Shown here piece by piece: positions 37,668 to 46,441 of a DNA stretch of 64,000 bases; the stretch's first letter is position 1; every line of letters starts with the position of its first letter. The notes under the pieces are model-generated. The model was not told where the DNA came from and searched no databases. It was given only the letters and a program-made list of their open reading frames with translations. Made by a program: the position numbers and the translations under genes. This DNA comes from Sphingomonadales bacterium UBA6171 (GTDB lineage Bacteria; Pseudomonadota; Alphaproteobacteria; Sphingomonadales; Sphingomonadaceae), in contig DITZ01000048.1 of NCBI GenBank assembly GCA_002422985.1, forward strand, positions 14,292 through 78,291, read 5' to 3'.

Positions 37668-38809
37668 GCGATGTATATATCATAGGTGCCGGCATCCACC
37701 CGTTCGGACGACATGACGGCAAATCGGGTCTCGACCTTGGTGTCGAGGCCACACGGTCGGCATTGGACGACTGCGGACTGGCGTGGCCGGATATAGAGAC
37801 CGCATTCGGGGGATCCTCAGCCTCGGGGAATGCCGACGCCCTGATGCCGCGAATGGGCCTCACCGGTATTCAGTTCATCAATGTCGTCAATGGCTGCGCA
37901 ACCGGTGGATCTTCGCTTCTGTCCGCTTACTGGGCAATCAAGGCCGGTGAGTTTGACACGGCCCTGGCGGTTGGCTTCGACAAGCATCCCCGCGGGTCCT
38001 TCAATCCGGACCCCGACAAATATGGGCTGCCGCAATGGTATGGCGAAATCGGCCTGATGTTGACAACCCAGTTCTTCGCCATGAAGATTCAGCGCTATAT
38101 GCACGATCATGGCATTTCAGCCCGAACGCTCGCCCGCGTCGCGTCCAAGGCGTTCGACAATGGTTCGCGCACGCCCCACGCCTGGCGGCGCACGGCGATG
38201 GACGAAGACGCGATCCTTGCATCCCGCATGATCAGCGACCCCTTGACGCAATATATGTTCTGCAGCCCATCAGAGGGCGGCGTGGCGCTGATCCTCGCTT
38301 CGGAGAAAAAAGCCCGTGAATTGGGACGCAATCACGTCAGGCTGCGGTCTGGCGCCGTGAAAACAAGGCCTGAAAACAGCTTTGAAGTGTTTTCCCCGGC
38401 TCTTTCTGTCGAGCGGGGTGAAACGCCTACCATGCTTGCGTCGCGCGCCGCCTTTGAAAAGGCGGGCCTTGGTCCCAAAGACATTGATGTGGCGCAGATA
38501 CAGGATACCGAAAGCGGCGCTGAAATCATGCATATGGCCGAAAACGGCTTTTGCCGTGACGGTGAGCAGGAACAATGGATTGCCGAAGGGCGAACCGCGT
38601 TCGGCGGGCAATTGCCCATCAATACCGACGGCGGCTGTATCGCCTGCGGCGAACCGATCGGTGCGTCCGGCCTGCGACAGGTGTATGAAAATATTCTTCA
38701 ACTGCGCGGACAGGCCGAAAACAGGCAGGTCGAAAACGCCAGACTGGCCTATTCGCAAGTCTATGGAGCACCGGGACTTTCCGCCGTCGCCATATTAGAG
38801 AAAATATGA
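37664..38809 (+). CDS. SCP-x-like thiolase-fold protein
   Basis: 381 residues of the thiolase superfamily, lipid-transfer (SCP-x) branch. A potential nucleophile is C78 in NGCATGGS. At the usual GHPxGxSG histidine motif the sequence reads GEPIGASG, and no C-terminal CxGGG motif is seen, so the classical Cys-His-Cys set is incomplete. It is paired with the upstream DUF35 protein. It could be a thiolase using altered acid/base chemistry or a retro-aldolase. It ends the catabolic run before the TetR gene. Confidence 0.85.
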   Translation: MSDVYIIGAGIHPFGRHDGKSGLDLGVEATRSALDDCGLAWPDIETAFGGSSASGNADALMPRMGLTGIQFINVVNGCATGGSSLLSAYWAIKAGEFDTALAVGFDKHPRGSFNPDPDKYGLPQWYGEIGLMLTTQFFAMKIQRYMHDHGISARTLARVASKAFDNGSRTPHAWRRTAMDEDAILASRMISDPLTQYMFCSPSEGGVALILASEKKARELGRNHVRLRSGAVKTRPENSFEVFSPALSVERGETPTMLASRAAFEKAGLGPKDIDVAQIQDTESGAEIMHMAENGFCRDGEQEQWIAEGRTAFGGQLPINTDGGCIACGEPIGASGLRQVYENILQLRGQAENRQVENARLAYSQVYGAPGLSAVAILEKI

Positions 38810-38842
38810 TGCCGCCGGTTATCAAGATAATTTTTTCCTTTT

Positions 38843-38863
38843 ATTATAATTTAAATGTATAAT
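38843..38863 (+). promoter_or_regulatory. AT-rich promoter/operator candidate for tetR
   Basis: The stretch contains two perfect TATAAT hexamers (38845-38850, 38858-38863) and imperfect dyad symmetry (attata ... tataat). The second lies 7 bp before the first possible tetR ATG, so transcription may start at or after that codon and the real start could be the ATG at 38922. No good -35 was seen. Confidence 0.35.
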
Positions 38864-38870
38864 CCAGAGC

Positions 38871-39587
38871 ATGGAACAGTTTGCGTTGCTTAAGATTAAA
38901 ACAACTTATGGCAGCTACGCTATGGCAGAACGGCGCCAGCGAATCCTTTATGAAGTCCGGAAACACCTCAACGAGGAGGGTCTGGAAGGATTCAGCATGC
39001 GCGAGATCAGCAAAAGGGCGAATGTCGCACCCAAGACGCTCTATAATGCCTTTGGTGATCGGGATCGATTGATCGGCGCCGCCATCCGCGAAGTCTATGA
39101 TGCGGTTCGGCAGAATGTCCAGTTCAGAACGTCAGACAGAACGCTTGAGGGGCTGCTGGATCGCGCCATCGTGCTGAATCGCGGCAATCTGAAAGCGCGC
39201 AATTACGCGCAGGCCGTAGCCACAATCTATTTCAGTCCCAGTGCAAATCCCTATCCGCGCTTATTATTGCAGGAGATGGCGGTGGGCAACACCAGTCAAT
39301 GGCTGGAAGATGTTCGTGCCAGGGGCGGGCTTCACGATTGGGTGAATATTGAACATCTGACGCGCCACATGGCAAATATGGAATATGGTCTCGTTCTTGA
39401 TTGGGCAACGAACCGCGTGCAGGATTCGGAATATCTTTTTCGCTTCGTCGAAATTATTCTCTTCAGCGCGTTGGCAGCAACGACCGGAGAAGTCAGAGAA
39501 ACAGCAAATGAGCTGCTGACCAGAATGGTCGCCACCGGCGAACTGCCCAAGTTCGAGAACCCAATCATTCGCCCACAAAATCAATAG
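38871..39587 (+). CDS. TetR family transcriptional regulator
   Basis: 238 residues. N-terminal TetR helix-turn-helix (MREISKRANVAPKTLYNAFGDRD) and an unrelated all-helical ligand domain. Two starts are possible: 38871 (used) and 38922, which would remove 17 residues before AERRQRILYEV. It lies just behind the flavin reductase-to-thiolase run on the same strand, so it is the obvious candidate regulator. Family members are mostly repressors released by a substrate or CoA ester. Confidence 0.9.
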   Translation: MEQFALLKIKTTYGSYAMAERRQRILYEVRKHLNEEGLEGFSMREISKRANVAPKTLYNAFGDRDRLIGAAIREVYDAVRQNVQFRTSDRTLEGLLDRAIVLNRGNLKARNYAQAVATIYFSPSANPYPRLLLQEMAVGNTSQWLEDVRARGGLHDWVNIEHLTRHMANMEYGLVLDWATNRVQDSEYLFRFVEIILFSALAATTGEVRETANELLTRMVATGELPKFENPIIRPQNQ

Positions 39588-39589
39588 AG

Positions 39590-39830
39590 CATTCGCCCTG
39601 GCGCGATAACTGACGCTCCATCTCGGCAGCAGGCCAGCCATTGTTCGCGCCGTCGGGCGATCTTCGGGTGCAGATGTTCGGCGGGCAACAGGCCTTTTTT
39701 TTTCAGGCCCCACCCCTCGGCATGCACAAAGCGCCAGACCTGCTCATCATCGACCTTCACGCCCCGCTTGCCCAGCCCGGCGACAAAAACCCGCAAGGTA
39801 AAGTCGCACTCCGCCCGGTGCCGACAGGGG
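39590..39830 (-). mobile_element. IS630-family transposase fragment
   Basis: The minus strand encodes an N-terminal transposase piece: GVKVDDEQVWRFVHAEGWGL, KKK, then LPAEHLHPKIARRREQW. This matches the helix-turn-helix and linker of IS630 transposases (VWRF, KKK, RPDVARRR). The catalytic DDE domain is absent and the frame ends within the tetR 3' end. The KKK codons form a run of nine A, as at IS630 slippage sites. A remnant only; no inverted repeats found. It fills most of the 302-bp gap between tetR and lysR. Confidence 0.65.
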
Positions 39831-39889
39831 GCGACAAGCGGGACTCGCTGATACAGCCCTCAGCAGCGCTGATCTGGGGGATGCGCCGG

Positions 39890-40735
39890 TCACAGCGCTG
39901 CCACCGCCTGGATGGTCAGGCTGGAAAGCCGGGCGATCTCCGGCGCACGACCGGGCCTGGTCTCGACGATACAGGCCAGCGTCGGCAGCAGCGGCAGCAG
40001 ATTGCTGTCCAGCGGCCGGAAATCGCGCAGGAACAGCGGCGTCCGCGCGGTAATCCCCAGCCCGGCCGCAACGGCCGCGCGCAGGGCGGACAGATTCGGC
40101 GTCTCCACCGCGATCCGGTGCGGGATACCCGCCGCGTCCAGGCTGCGGATCGCTGCCTCGCGGAACCGGCATGGCTTTTCCAGCACGGCAAGCGGGATGA
40201 CCGTGCGTCGGGGCAGGTCCAACTCGCCATACCAGCGCATGGCCGACGTGCGCACAGCCTTCGGGTCCTGCTTGTCAGAGAAGCCCACCAGTACATCGAG
40301 CTGGCCGCGCTCCAGCAGGTCCTGCAACTCGGCGGTATCGCCCAGCCGGGCAAATAGGGCGGACTCCGGGTGCAGCCTGGCAAAGCTTTTCAGCACGCCG
40401 GTCATCAATGTCTCGGCAAAATCCTGCACCGTGCCGAACCTGACCGAGCCGGGAAAATCCTTGCCCCCCACCGCCTGAAGCGCCTCGTCGTGCAGGGCCA
40501 GCACGCGGCGGGCATAGCCCAGCAGGGTTTCGCCCGCCGGCGTCAGCGACAGCCGTCCGCCATCGCGCACGAACAGTTGTTGCTGGACCAGCTCCTCCAG
40601 CCGCTTGACCTGGAGGCTGATGGCGGACTGCGTGATACAGACCTTGCCCGTTGCCGACAGCATCGAGCCTTCGTCGGCAATGGCGACGAAGCTGCGCAGG
40701 AAGGGGGTTGGAAGATTTACCGCCACCCGGTGCAA
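39890..40735 (-). CDS. LysR family transcriptional regulator
   Basis: 281 residues. N-terminal winged helix (FVAIADEGSMLSATGKVCIT, SAISLQVKRLEE) and a periplasmic-binding-like effector domain. It reads away from the acyl-CoA dehydrogenase genes and has no divergent partner, since its upstream region (40736-41363) is gene-poor. It sits next to a transposase remnant, so it may have arrived separately from the catabolic genes. Target unknown. Confidence 0.9.
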   Translation of the reverse strand: MHRVAVNLPTPFLRSFVAIADEGSMLSATGKVCITQSAISLQVKRLEELVQQQLFVRDGGRLSLTPAGETLLGYARRVLALHDEALQAVGGKDFPGSVRFGTVQDFAETLMTGVLKSFARLHPESALFARLGDTAELQDLLERGQLDVLVGFSDKQDPKAVRTSAMRWYGELDLPRRTVIPLAVLEKPCRFREAAIRSLDAAGIPHRIAVETPNLSALRAAVAAGLGITARTPLFLRDFRPLDSNLLPLLPTLACIVETRPGRAPEIARLSSLTIQAVAAL

Positions 40736-41363
40736 CCCACATACGAATGCGCCACACCGGCGGCCATGTCAGCGCGCCGCGCGCTGTTGCCGGCCCACAC
40801 GCGCCGCCGGCGCAAACTGCCGCTTCCCTGACAAGCGCAGGCCGGGGCGCTTTCCCATCCGAGCATCATCCGGGCCACGAGACAATGTCTCCTTCCGGGC
40901 GGAACCGCAGGCTTCAGCGGCACGCCCCGCGGGGCGGAAGGGGCGGCGGGCATGAAGGCCGGCGCGCCGGCTTGTGGCCTCGGCCAGATTTCGAAGGCTA
41001 TCCACGGTCACAAGGGTCATCAGGCTCTCCAAATCTGGTCAGAGGTCGGAAGCCTGGCGTGATCGCCTCGGCAAAGTCCCGCATGGTGGCGCCGGTGGGG
41101 ATGCCCTCCGAGCGGGCCATGATAGTATGGCAGGCGGGGAGGCTATGACAACCGGGGTATTGGCACAAGAATGCCAGACCGGGAAATTGTTGGCTGCTTT
41201 GCAGGGGGTCATATCGCCCGCAATATCGTAACGGTCCGCCCTGACGTCATTCAGCGGGAGGGCAAGAGGGTCCGCACCATTCCCGCGGATGCTGGATATG
41301 GCCCCGTTCACGAAATAGTGGGCTGCGCGCCACCCAGTGGGCGGGCGGGGCGTTTGTTTTCCG
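40736..41363. other. 628-bp gene-poor region
   Basis: Between the lysR start and the 3' end of the acyl-CoA dehydrogenase operon. Only short frames occur. The best is a 40-codon minus-strand frame from the ATG at 41120 (reads GIPTGATMRDFAEAITPG), overlapping another start at 41020. Neither matches a family I know and neither has a convincing ribosome site. The lysR promoter must lie at the left end. Confidence 0.5.
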
Positions 41364-42434
41364 TCAGTAACCGGACAATGCGGCGAAACGGTCCCTCAGA
41401 TAGCCTGATGAGCCCCAGCTCGCTTCCAGCACCCGCGCGCGCTTTAGGTAGAAGCCGACATTATATTCGTCGGTCATCCCGATGCCGCCGTGCAGCTGGA
41501 TTGCCTGATTGCTGATCGCGTGCAGAACGCGGTTCGCCTCGGCCTTGGCGACGGTCGCCGAACGGGCGACGCCAAAGCCCGCGTCAACAGCCTGAAGGCC
41601 CGCCTCGACCGCCGAGCGCATCTGCGCCAGGTCGGTGAACAGATCGGCCATACGATGTTGCAGCGCCTGGAAGCTGGCGAGCAGCTGATCGAACTGCACC
41701 CGCTGTTTCAGATAATCGAGCGTCATGTCGAACAGGGCCTGCGCCATGCCGAGCATTTCGGCCGCCGTCAGCAGCCGCGCCCGGTCCAGCACATCGTCGA
41801 GCAGACTGTCGCCGCCGCCCGCGAGCTTGTCGGCCGCAGCCCCTTCGAAGGCGACATCGGCATAGCTGCGCTGGTCGGTGAGCCGGCGGGTGGCCAGTAA
41901 AACGCCATCGCCCTTGTCGACAAGGTAAAGACCGTCCCTGGCGGCGACGATGAAGAGGTTGGCGCCATGGGCTTCGGGCACAAAGGCCTTCCGGCCGCTG
42001 AGCCTGCCGCCCGATACTATTGTCCCGATGGCCAAGGGATGGTGATGCGCACCTTCATCGACTGCCAGCGTTGCCACGCTTTCACCGCTGGCGAGCCGGG
42101 GAAGCCATTTGGCCTTCTGCGCGTCGCTCCCGCCCAGCAGAATGGCGCTTGCCGCGATGCTTGTCGCCAGCAGCGGGCTTGCGGTCAGCGTCTTGCCCAG
42201 TTCCTCGACCACCAGGCCGGCCGACAGGAAGCCGAAATCCGATCCGCCATGGGCTTCGGGAATGATGATGCCGGCCCAGCCCATCTGCGCCATCATGGCA
42301 TAGGCGGCGCTGTTATAGGCCTGCGGTTCGCCAGCCGCGCGGACTTTGCGGAATTCCGAAACCGGGCTTTCGTTGGTGGCCCAGTTGCGCGCCATGTTGC
42401 GCAGCATTTCCTGTTCTTCGCTGAGAACTGCCAT
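41364..42434 (-). CDS. Acyl-CoA dehydrogenase, short subunit type
   Basis: 356 residues. The mid domain lacks SEPxAGSD; the C-terminal half has KQRVQFDQLLASFQALQ and LHGGIGMTDEYNVG. The QFGR arginine of many homologues is Gln here (QFDQ). It lies 18 bp downstream of the long subunit gene on the same strand, giving a clear heteromeric pair. Last gene of the CYP153-ferredoxin-ACAD operon. Confidence 0.87.
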   Translation of the reverse strand: MAVLSEEQEMLRNMARNWATNESPVSEFRKVRAAGEPQAYNSAAYAMMAQMGWAGIIIPEAHGGSDFGFLSAGLVVEELGKTLTASPLLATSIAASAILLGGSDAQKAKWLPRLASGESVATLAVDEGAHHHPLAIGTIVSGGRLSGRKAFVPEAHGANLFIVAARDGLYLVDKGDGVLLATRRLTDQRSYADVAFEGAAADKLAGGGDSLLDDVLDRARLLTAAEMLGMAQALFDMTLDYLKQRVQFDQLLASFQALQHRMADLFTDLAQMRSAVEAGLQAVDAGFGVARSATVAKAEANRVLHAISNQAIQLHGGIGMTDEYNVGFYLKRARVLEASWGSSGYLRDRFAALSGY

Positions 42435-42452
42435 GGAGCTTTGCCCCCTCTC

Positions 42453-43664
42453 TTACTGGTGGTCGAGCATGCCGAGCACGCGCTTGGCGATGATATTGTT
42501 CTGGATTTCGGTCGAACCGCCGTAGATCGTCGATGCCTTGCCGAACAGCCAGCCGCGCACATCCTCGCGCTCGCTTTCGCTGAACGCGTCGCCTTCCCAG
42601 CCGAGGCCCTGAAGGCCGCGAATCACGATCAGCAGCTCGCTGCGCTCCTGACTCAGTCTGGTGCCGAGTTTCTTCAGCACCGAGCTGATCTCCGATACAC
42701 CGCCTTGCGCCTTGCTTTCCTCCAGCGCCCGGCGCGCGGTGAGCAGGAAGCTGTTCCAGCGGATCTCGAAATCGGCGATCCGGTCGCGCAGCACCTTGTC
42801 GGCCAGCGCGCCATCACCGTCGGTTTCGCCATATGTCTTCGCGATATCGCCGAGGCTCTGGTCCATCATGCCGGCAAGACGCCCACCGCCCGAAATATTC
42901 GTGCGCTCATGCTGGAGCAAGCGCTTGCCGATGGTCCAGCCCTCACCCTCCTTGCCCACAAGATTCGCCTTGGGCACCTTCACATCGGTGAAGAAGGTTT
43001 CGCAAAAGGGGCTGGTGCCGCTGATCATGGTGATCGGGCGGACTTCGACGCCCGGTGCGTCCATATCGATCAGCAGGAAGCTGATGCCCTTGTGCTTGTC
43101 GGATCGGTCGGTGCGCACGAGGGCAAAGCATTTGTCCGCCCACTGGCCCCCGCTGGTCCAGGTCTTCTGGCCGTTGACGAGGTAGTGATCGCCCATGTCG
43201 GCGGCGAAGGTCTGAATATTCGCAAGGTCCGATCCGGCATTCGGCTCTGAATAGCCCTGGCACCAGCGGATCTCTCCACGACAGATTGGCGGGATATGCG
43301 CCCGCTTCTGCATCTCGTTGCCATATTCGAGCAGGGTCGGGCCGAACATCAACACGCCCATTCCGCCGATCGGATTATAAGCGCCGACCTTGGCAAATTC
43401 CTGCTCGACGATCCTGGCCTCGGCCCTGGTCAGCCCGCCCCCGCCATATTCCTTGGGCCAGGTCGGCGTACCCCAGCCGCGCTCGCCCACGGCCTCCCGC
43501 CATCGCTGCTGCACAGCGGTCTCGCTGGTGGGGCCGTCAAGCCCGGCAAGCAGATTGCCCTTGCCTTTGAGGTCTTCGGGGAAATTTGCGGCGAGGAATT
43601 GCCGCACTTCGGTGCGAAAGGCATCTGCGTTCGCATGGGCTTCGGATTCTAGCTGCGTTGCCAT
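42453..43664 (-). CDS. Acyl-CoA dehydrogenase, long subunit type
   Basis: 403 residues. KEYGGGGL and GYSEPNAGSDLANI mark the FAD/substrate region, NGQKTWTSGGQWAD follows, and the C-terminus has IYGGSTEIQNNIIAKRVLG. This YGGSTEIQ type occurs in FadE proteins of steroid side-chain heteromers. It lies between the ferredoxin (67 bp) and the short subunit gene (18 bp). Confidence 0.9.
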   Translation of the reverse strand: MATQLESEAHANADAFRTEVRQFLAANFPEDLKGKGNLLAGLDGPTSETAVQQRWREAVGERGWGTPTWPKEYGGGGLTRAEARIVEQEFAKVGAYNPIGGMGVLMFGPTLLEYGNEMQKRAHIPPICRGEIRWCQGYSEPNAGSDLANIQTFAADMGDHYLVNGQKTWTSGGQWADKCFALVRTDRSDKHKGISFLLIDMDAPGVEVRPITMISGTSPFCETFFTDVKVPKANLVGKEGEGWTIGKRLLQHERTNISGGGRLAGMMDQSLGDIAKTYGETDGDGALADKVLRDRIADFEIRWNSFLLTARRALEESKAQGGVSEISSVLKKLGTRLSQERSELLIVIRGLQGLGWEGDAFSESEREDVRGWLFGKASTIYGGSTEIQNNIIAKRVLGMLDHQ

Positions 43665-43731
43665 GGAAACCTCTGTTCAAAAATCGACATCATGTCGCCC
43701 CGGACGGACAACACCGTATCACGCTATCCTG

Positions 43732-44061
43732 TCAATATTGCTGCTCGGGAACGTGCAGAATCAAACCCTCCAATTTGGTCAGCATGGGGATCTGACAAGC
43801 CAGCCGGCTATATTCGTTGGCCCCCTCGGCAAATTGCAGGAGTTCGGCCTCCGCATTGCCCTGCTCCAGGCGGCCCACCCTGTCGATCCACGCCGGATCG
43901 ACATGGACATGGCAGGTCGCACAGGCGCAGACGCCGCCGCAATCGCCGTCGATGCCCGGCACATTATTGAAGAGCGCCGCTTCGCGCGCGGTTTCGCCTT
44001 CGGCTACCGCGACTTCCCGCCGCGTTCCATCGCTGGAAACGAACGTCACCTTGACCATCAT
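43732..44061 (-). CDS. [2Fe-2S] ferredoxin, adrenodoxin type
   Basis: 109 residues. The cluster motif is CGGVCACATC with a distal cysteine in SRLACQIP, as in P450-linked vertebrate-type ferredoxins. The second codon is also ATG, so the start may be 44058. It is 26 bp downstream of the P450 gene, which makes it the obvious electron donor for that enzyme. It could also serve the second P450 or the Rieske oxygenase, which have no carrier of their own nearby. No ferredoxin reductase is present in the window. Confidence 0.93.
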   Translation of the reverse strand: MMVKVTFVSSDGTRREVAVAEGETAREAALFNNVPGIDGDCGGVCACATCHVHVDPAWIDRVGRLEQGNAEAELLQFAEGANEYSRLACQIPMLTKLEGLILHVPEQQY

Positions 44062-44087
44062 AAGCTCCGTATTTCTGGTTCAGCCCA

Positions 44088-45365
44088 TCAACGGGCGTGC
44101 AGCCGCACCGGCAGCTTTGTGATCCCCCGCACAAAGTTCGAGAGCAGGCGCTCCGGCTCGCCGGTCACTTCGATTTTCCTGAAACGCTTGTGAATCTCTT
44201 CCCAGACGATCCGCAATTGCAGTTCCGCCAGCCTGTTGCCCATGCAGCGATGGATGCCAAAGCCGAAGGACAGATGATGGCGCGGGTTCTGGCGGTCGAT
44301 GATGAACTGGTCAGCCCGGTCGATGACCGTATCATCGCGGTTGCCCGACAGATACCACATCACCACCTTCTCGCCCTTGCGGATCTGTTTGCCGCCAATC
44401 TCCCAGTCCTGCAACGCCGTGCGGCGCATATGGGTCAGCGGCGTCTGCCAGCGGATGATCTCCGGCACCATGCTGGCGATCAGCGATGGATCGTCATTCA
44501 GCTTGCGATATTCATCGGGGTTCTGATTGAGCGCCAGCACACCGCCGCTGATCGAATTGCGCGTTGTGTCATTGCCGCCCACGATCAGCAGCAGCAGATT
44601 GCCCAGAAATTCAAGGAAGGGCATATTCTGTGTCGCCGGCGAATGCGCCATGATGGAAATCAGGTCATTCTTTGGTTCCTCATTGACGCGCTGGTCCCAC
44701 AGGCCCTTGAAATACATCGCGCATTCGATGAGCTCCTGGCGCCGCGCCTCATAGGATTCAACGATGCCGGTTTCCGGTGCGGCCGTTGTGATGTCGGACC
44801 AGCGCGTGAGCTTGCGCCGCTCCTCCCACGGGAAGTCGAACAGGGTTGCAAGCGTCATGGTGGTCAATTCGATCGAGACCTTGTCGACCCAGTCAATATC
44901 CTCGCCCACCGGCAGATCATCGAGGATCTGGCACGCCCGTTCGCGGATTGTCGGCTCAAGCAACAGCAGATTGGACGGCGCGACCGCGGGGCTGACCGCC
45001 TTTCGCTGCTGGTCATGCTTGGGCGGGTCCATGGCGATGAACATTTCAAGCTCAAGCGCGCCTTCCACCGAATGCATGTCCTGAATGGCGATGCCGCCGA
45101 GCTTCGCCTCCGACGAAAAGACCTTGTGGTTGGTTTCTACAGCCATGATGTCGTTGAACTTGGTGATCGACCAATAAGGCCCGACATAGCTTTCGCGGCA
45201 ATAATGGACCGGCTCCTCCTTGCGCAGCCGGTCGAAGAACAGGCCGATCGTATCCTTCTGATAAAGGCTCGGCCGCGCGACATCGATATCCCCGATCGGA
45301 ATGGTCGCGATTTTTTCGGCCGTGTCCGGCTCCATCATATCCGGCTCTATCGTGTCGGTGCTCAT
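44088..45365 (-). CDS. Cytochrome P450, CYP153-like
   Basis: 425 residues. Several features match CYP153: I-helix GGNDTTRNSISGGVLALN, EIIRWQTPL around the K-helix, YLSGNRDD and the heme loop FGFGIHRCMGNRLAELQLR. CYP153 enzymes hydroxylate terminal methyl groups of alkanes and alkyl chains, so terminal attack on an aliphatic side chain is likely. It leads the leftward operon with ferredoxin and two acyl-CoA dehydrogenases. The promoter lies in the 241-bp divergent region shared with the GntR gene. Confidence 0.92.
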   Translation of the reverse strand: MSTDTIEPDMMEPDTAEKIATIPIGDIDVARPSLYQKDTIGLFFDRLRKEEPVHYCRESYVGPYWSITKFNDIMAVETNHKVFSSEAKLGGIAIQDMHSVEGALELEMFIAMDPPKHDQQRKAVSPAVAPSNLLLLEPTIRERACQILDDLPVGEDIDWVDKVSIELTTMTLATLFDFPWEERRKLTRWSDITTAAPETGIVESYEARRQELIECAMYFKGLWDQRVNEEPKNDLISIMAHSPATQNMPFLEFLGNLLLLIVGGNDTTRNSISGGVLALNQNPDEYRKLNDDPSLIASMVPEIIRWQTPLTHMRRTALQDWEIGGKQIRKGEKVVMWYLSGNRDDTVIDRADQFIIDRQNPRHHLSFGFGIHRCMGNRLAELQLRIVWEEIHKRFRKIEVTGEPERLLSNFVRGITKLPVRLHAR

Positions 45366-45606
45366 GTCCTGTCCTCCATCCCCGTCAGGCCCTGGCCTGC
45401 CCCATCCGGCCCCGTCCCATCAGGCTCCATCCCCATCCGGCAGATCCGCCACTATCCGGAACGGTAAATGTTTCGCGCTGGTGGGTCAAGAAACCTTATA
45501 CTGTTTTTCACCACCTTGAGTCGCGCCATGGACTTTATACATGGACGCTGGACATATCAACGGATTAACCCTTATAAGCATTCCATCAAAGGAGCGACTC
45601 CCAGAG

Positions 45607-46347
45607 ATGCAGCCGAAGGTCGATGACGCGAAAAAAACCAAGCGTGCGCTGACGCTTGCGCAGGACATTGTTCGCGATATCGAAGCCGGCGCCCATGTGG
45701 CCGGCGACCGGTTGCCGCGCGAGGACGAGATGCTGGCGCGCTATGAAGTCGCCAGGGCGACCCTGCGCGAAGCGCTCCGCTTTCTTGAACTTCAGGGTGT
45801 CATCCATCTGCAATTGGGCCGCGGCGGCGGGCCGGTGGTGGCGCGCCCGCAAACCGGCGATTTCGCCAGCAGTTTCTCGCTGATCCTGCATTTCATGGAG
45901 GCGGACCTGAGGGGCCTGCTGGAATTGCGCGAGGCGATCGCGCCCGATGTTGCGGCCTATGCTGCGCAGCGCGCGACCACGGCCGATCTGAGCGCGCTTG
46001 CCGATTGCCTGAACGAGCTGGAGCATAATGCGGCCGGAAGCCGGTTCGAGGAGCTGAACCGCCGCTTTCACGACATGCTCGGCTGGGCCAGCGGCAATCC
46101 GCTCTTCGGCCTGCTGACCTCCACCATGCATTTGCTGACCCGCGAATTCTCGCGCTCGCTGGGCTATTCGGCGCAGGAACGGGCGGTCCAGCTGCGATTC
46201 CTGCGCCATGTGCTCGAAGCCGTGCGCACCGGCGATGCCGTCGCGGCCCGGCACGCCATGGCCCGTCTGGTGGCCGGCTCGGCCACCTATCTTGCCGAAA
46301 GAAGCCCCGAGCTCGTATCCCAGAAGGTCCGGTGGGGCCAGATATAA
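45607..46347 (+). CDS. GntR family transcriptional regulator, FCD domain
   Basis: 246 residues. Winged helix at the N-terminus (LPREDEMLARYEVARATLRE) and an FCD effector domain (LLELREAIAPDVAAYAA ... RFHDMLG). I take the ATG at 45607 with an aggag site upstream; the ATG at 45541 has none. It is divergent from the CYP153 operon and heads the nitronate-monooxygenase-to-CoA-ligase run, so it probably regulates both. Its stop codon lies inside the first copy of a short repeat array. Confidence 0.9.
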   Translation: MQPKVDDAKKTKRALTLAQDIVRDIEAGAHVAGDRLPREDEMLARYEVARATLREALRFLELQGVIHLQLGRGGGPVVARPQTGDFASSFSLILHFMEADLRGLLELREAIAPDVAAYAAQRATTADLSALADCLNELEHNAAGSRFEELNRRFHDMLGWASGNPLFGLLTSTMHLLTREFSRSLGYSAQERAVQLRFLRHVLEAVRTGDAVAARHAMARLVAGSATYLAERSPELVSQKVRWGQI

Positions 46348-46400
46348 CAGGCCAGATATAACAGAGCAGATTATAGCAGATATAACAGCAGATATAAAAA
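46340..46400 (+). repeat. Short direct-repeat array (agatataacag)
   Basis: Copies of agatataacag at 46340-46350, 46354-46364 and 46378-46388, a degenerate copy near 46368-46376, and a partial agatataaaa from 46390. The array spans the GntR stop codon and the leader of the next gene. It may be an operator cluster, an RNA element or replication slippage. Confidence 0.75.
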
Positions 46401-46441
46401 CGGGCGCCGGTAAAAAGGCGCGGGATGGAGGAGGCAGAATA

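Noticed and set aside
40769..41032. 87-codon minus-strand frame upstream of lysR
   Set aside because: Low-complexity Arg/Ala-rich translation, no ribosome site and no family resemblance; left as part of the gene-poor region.
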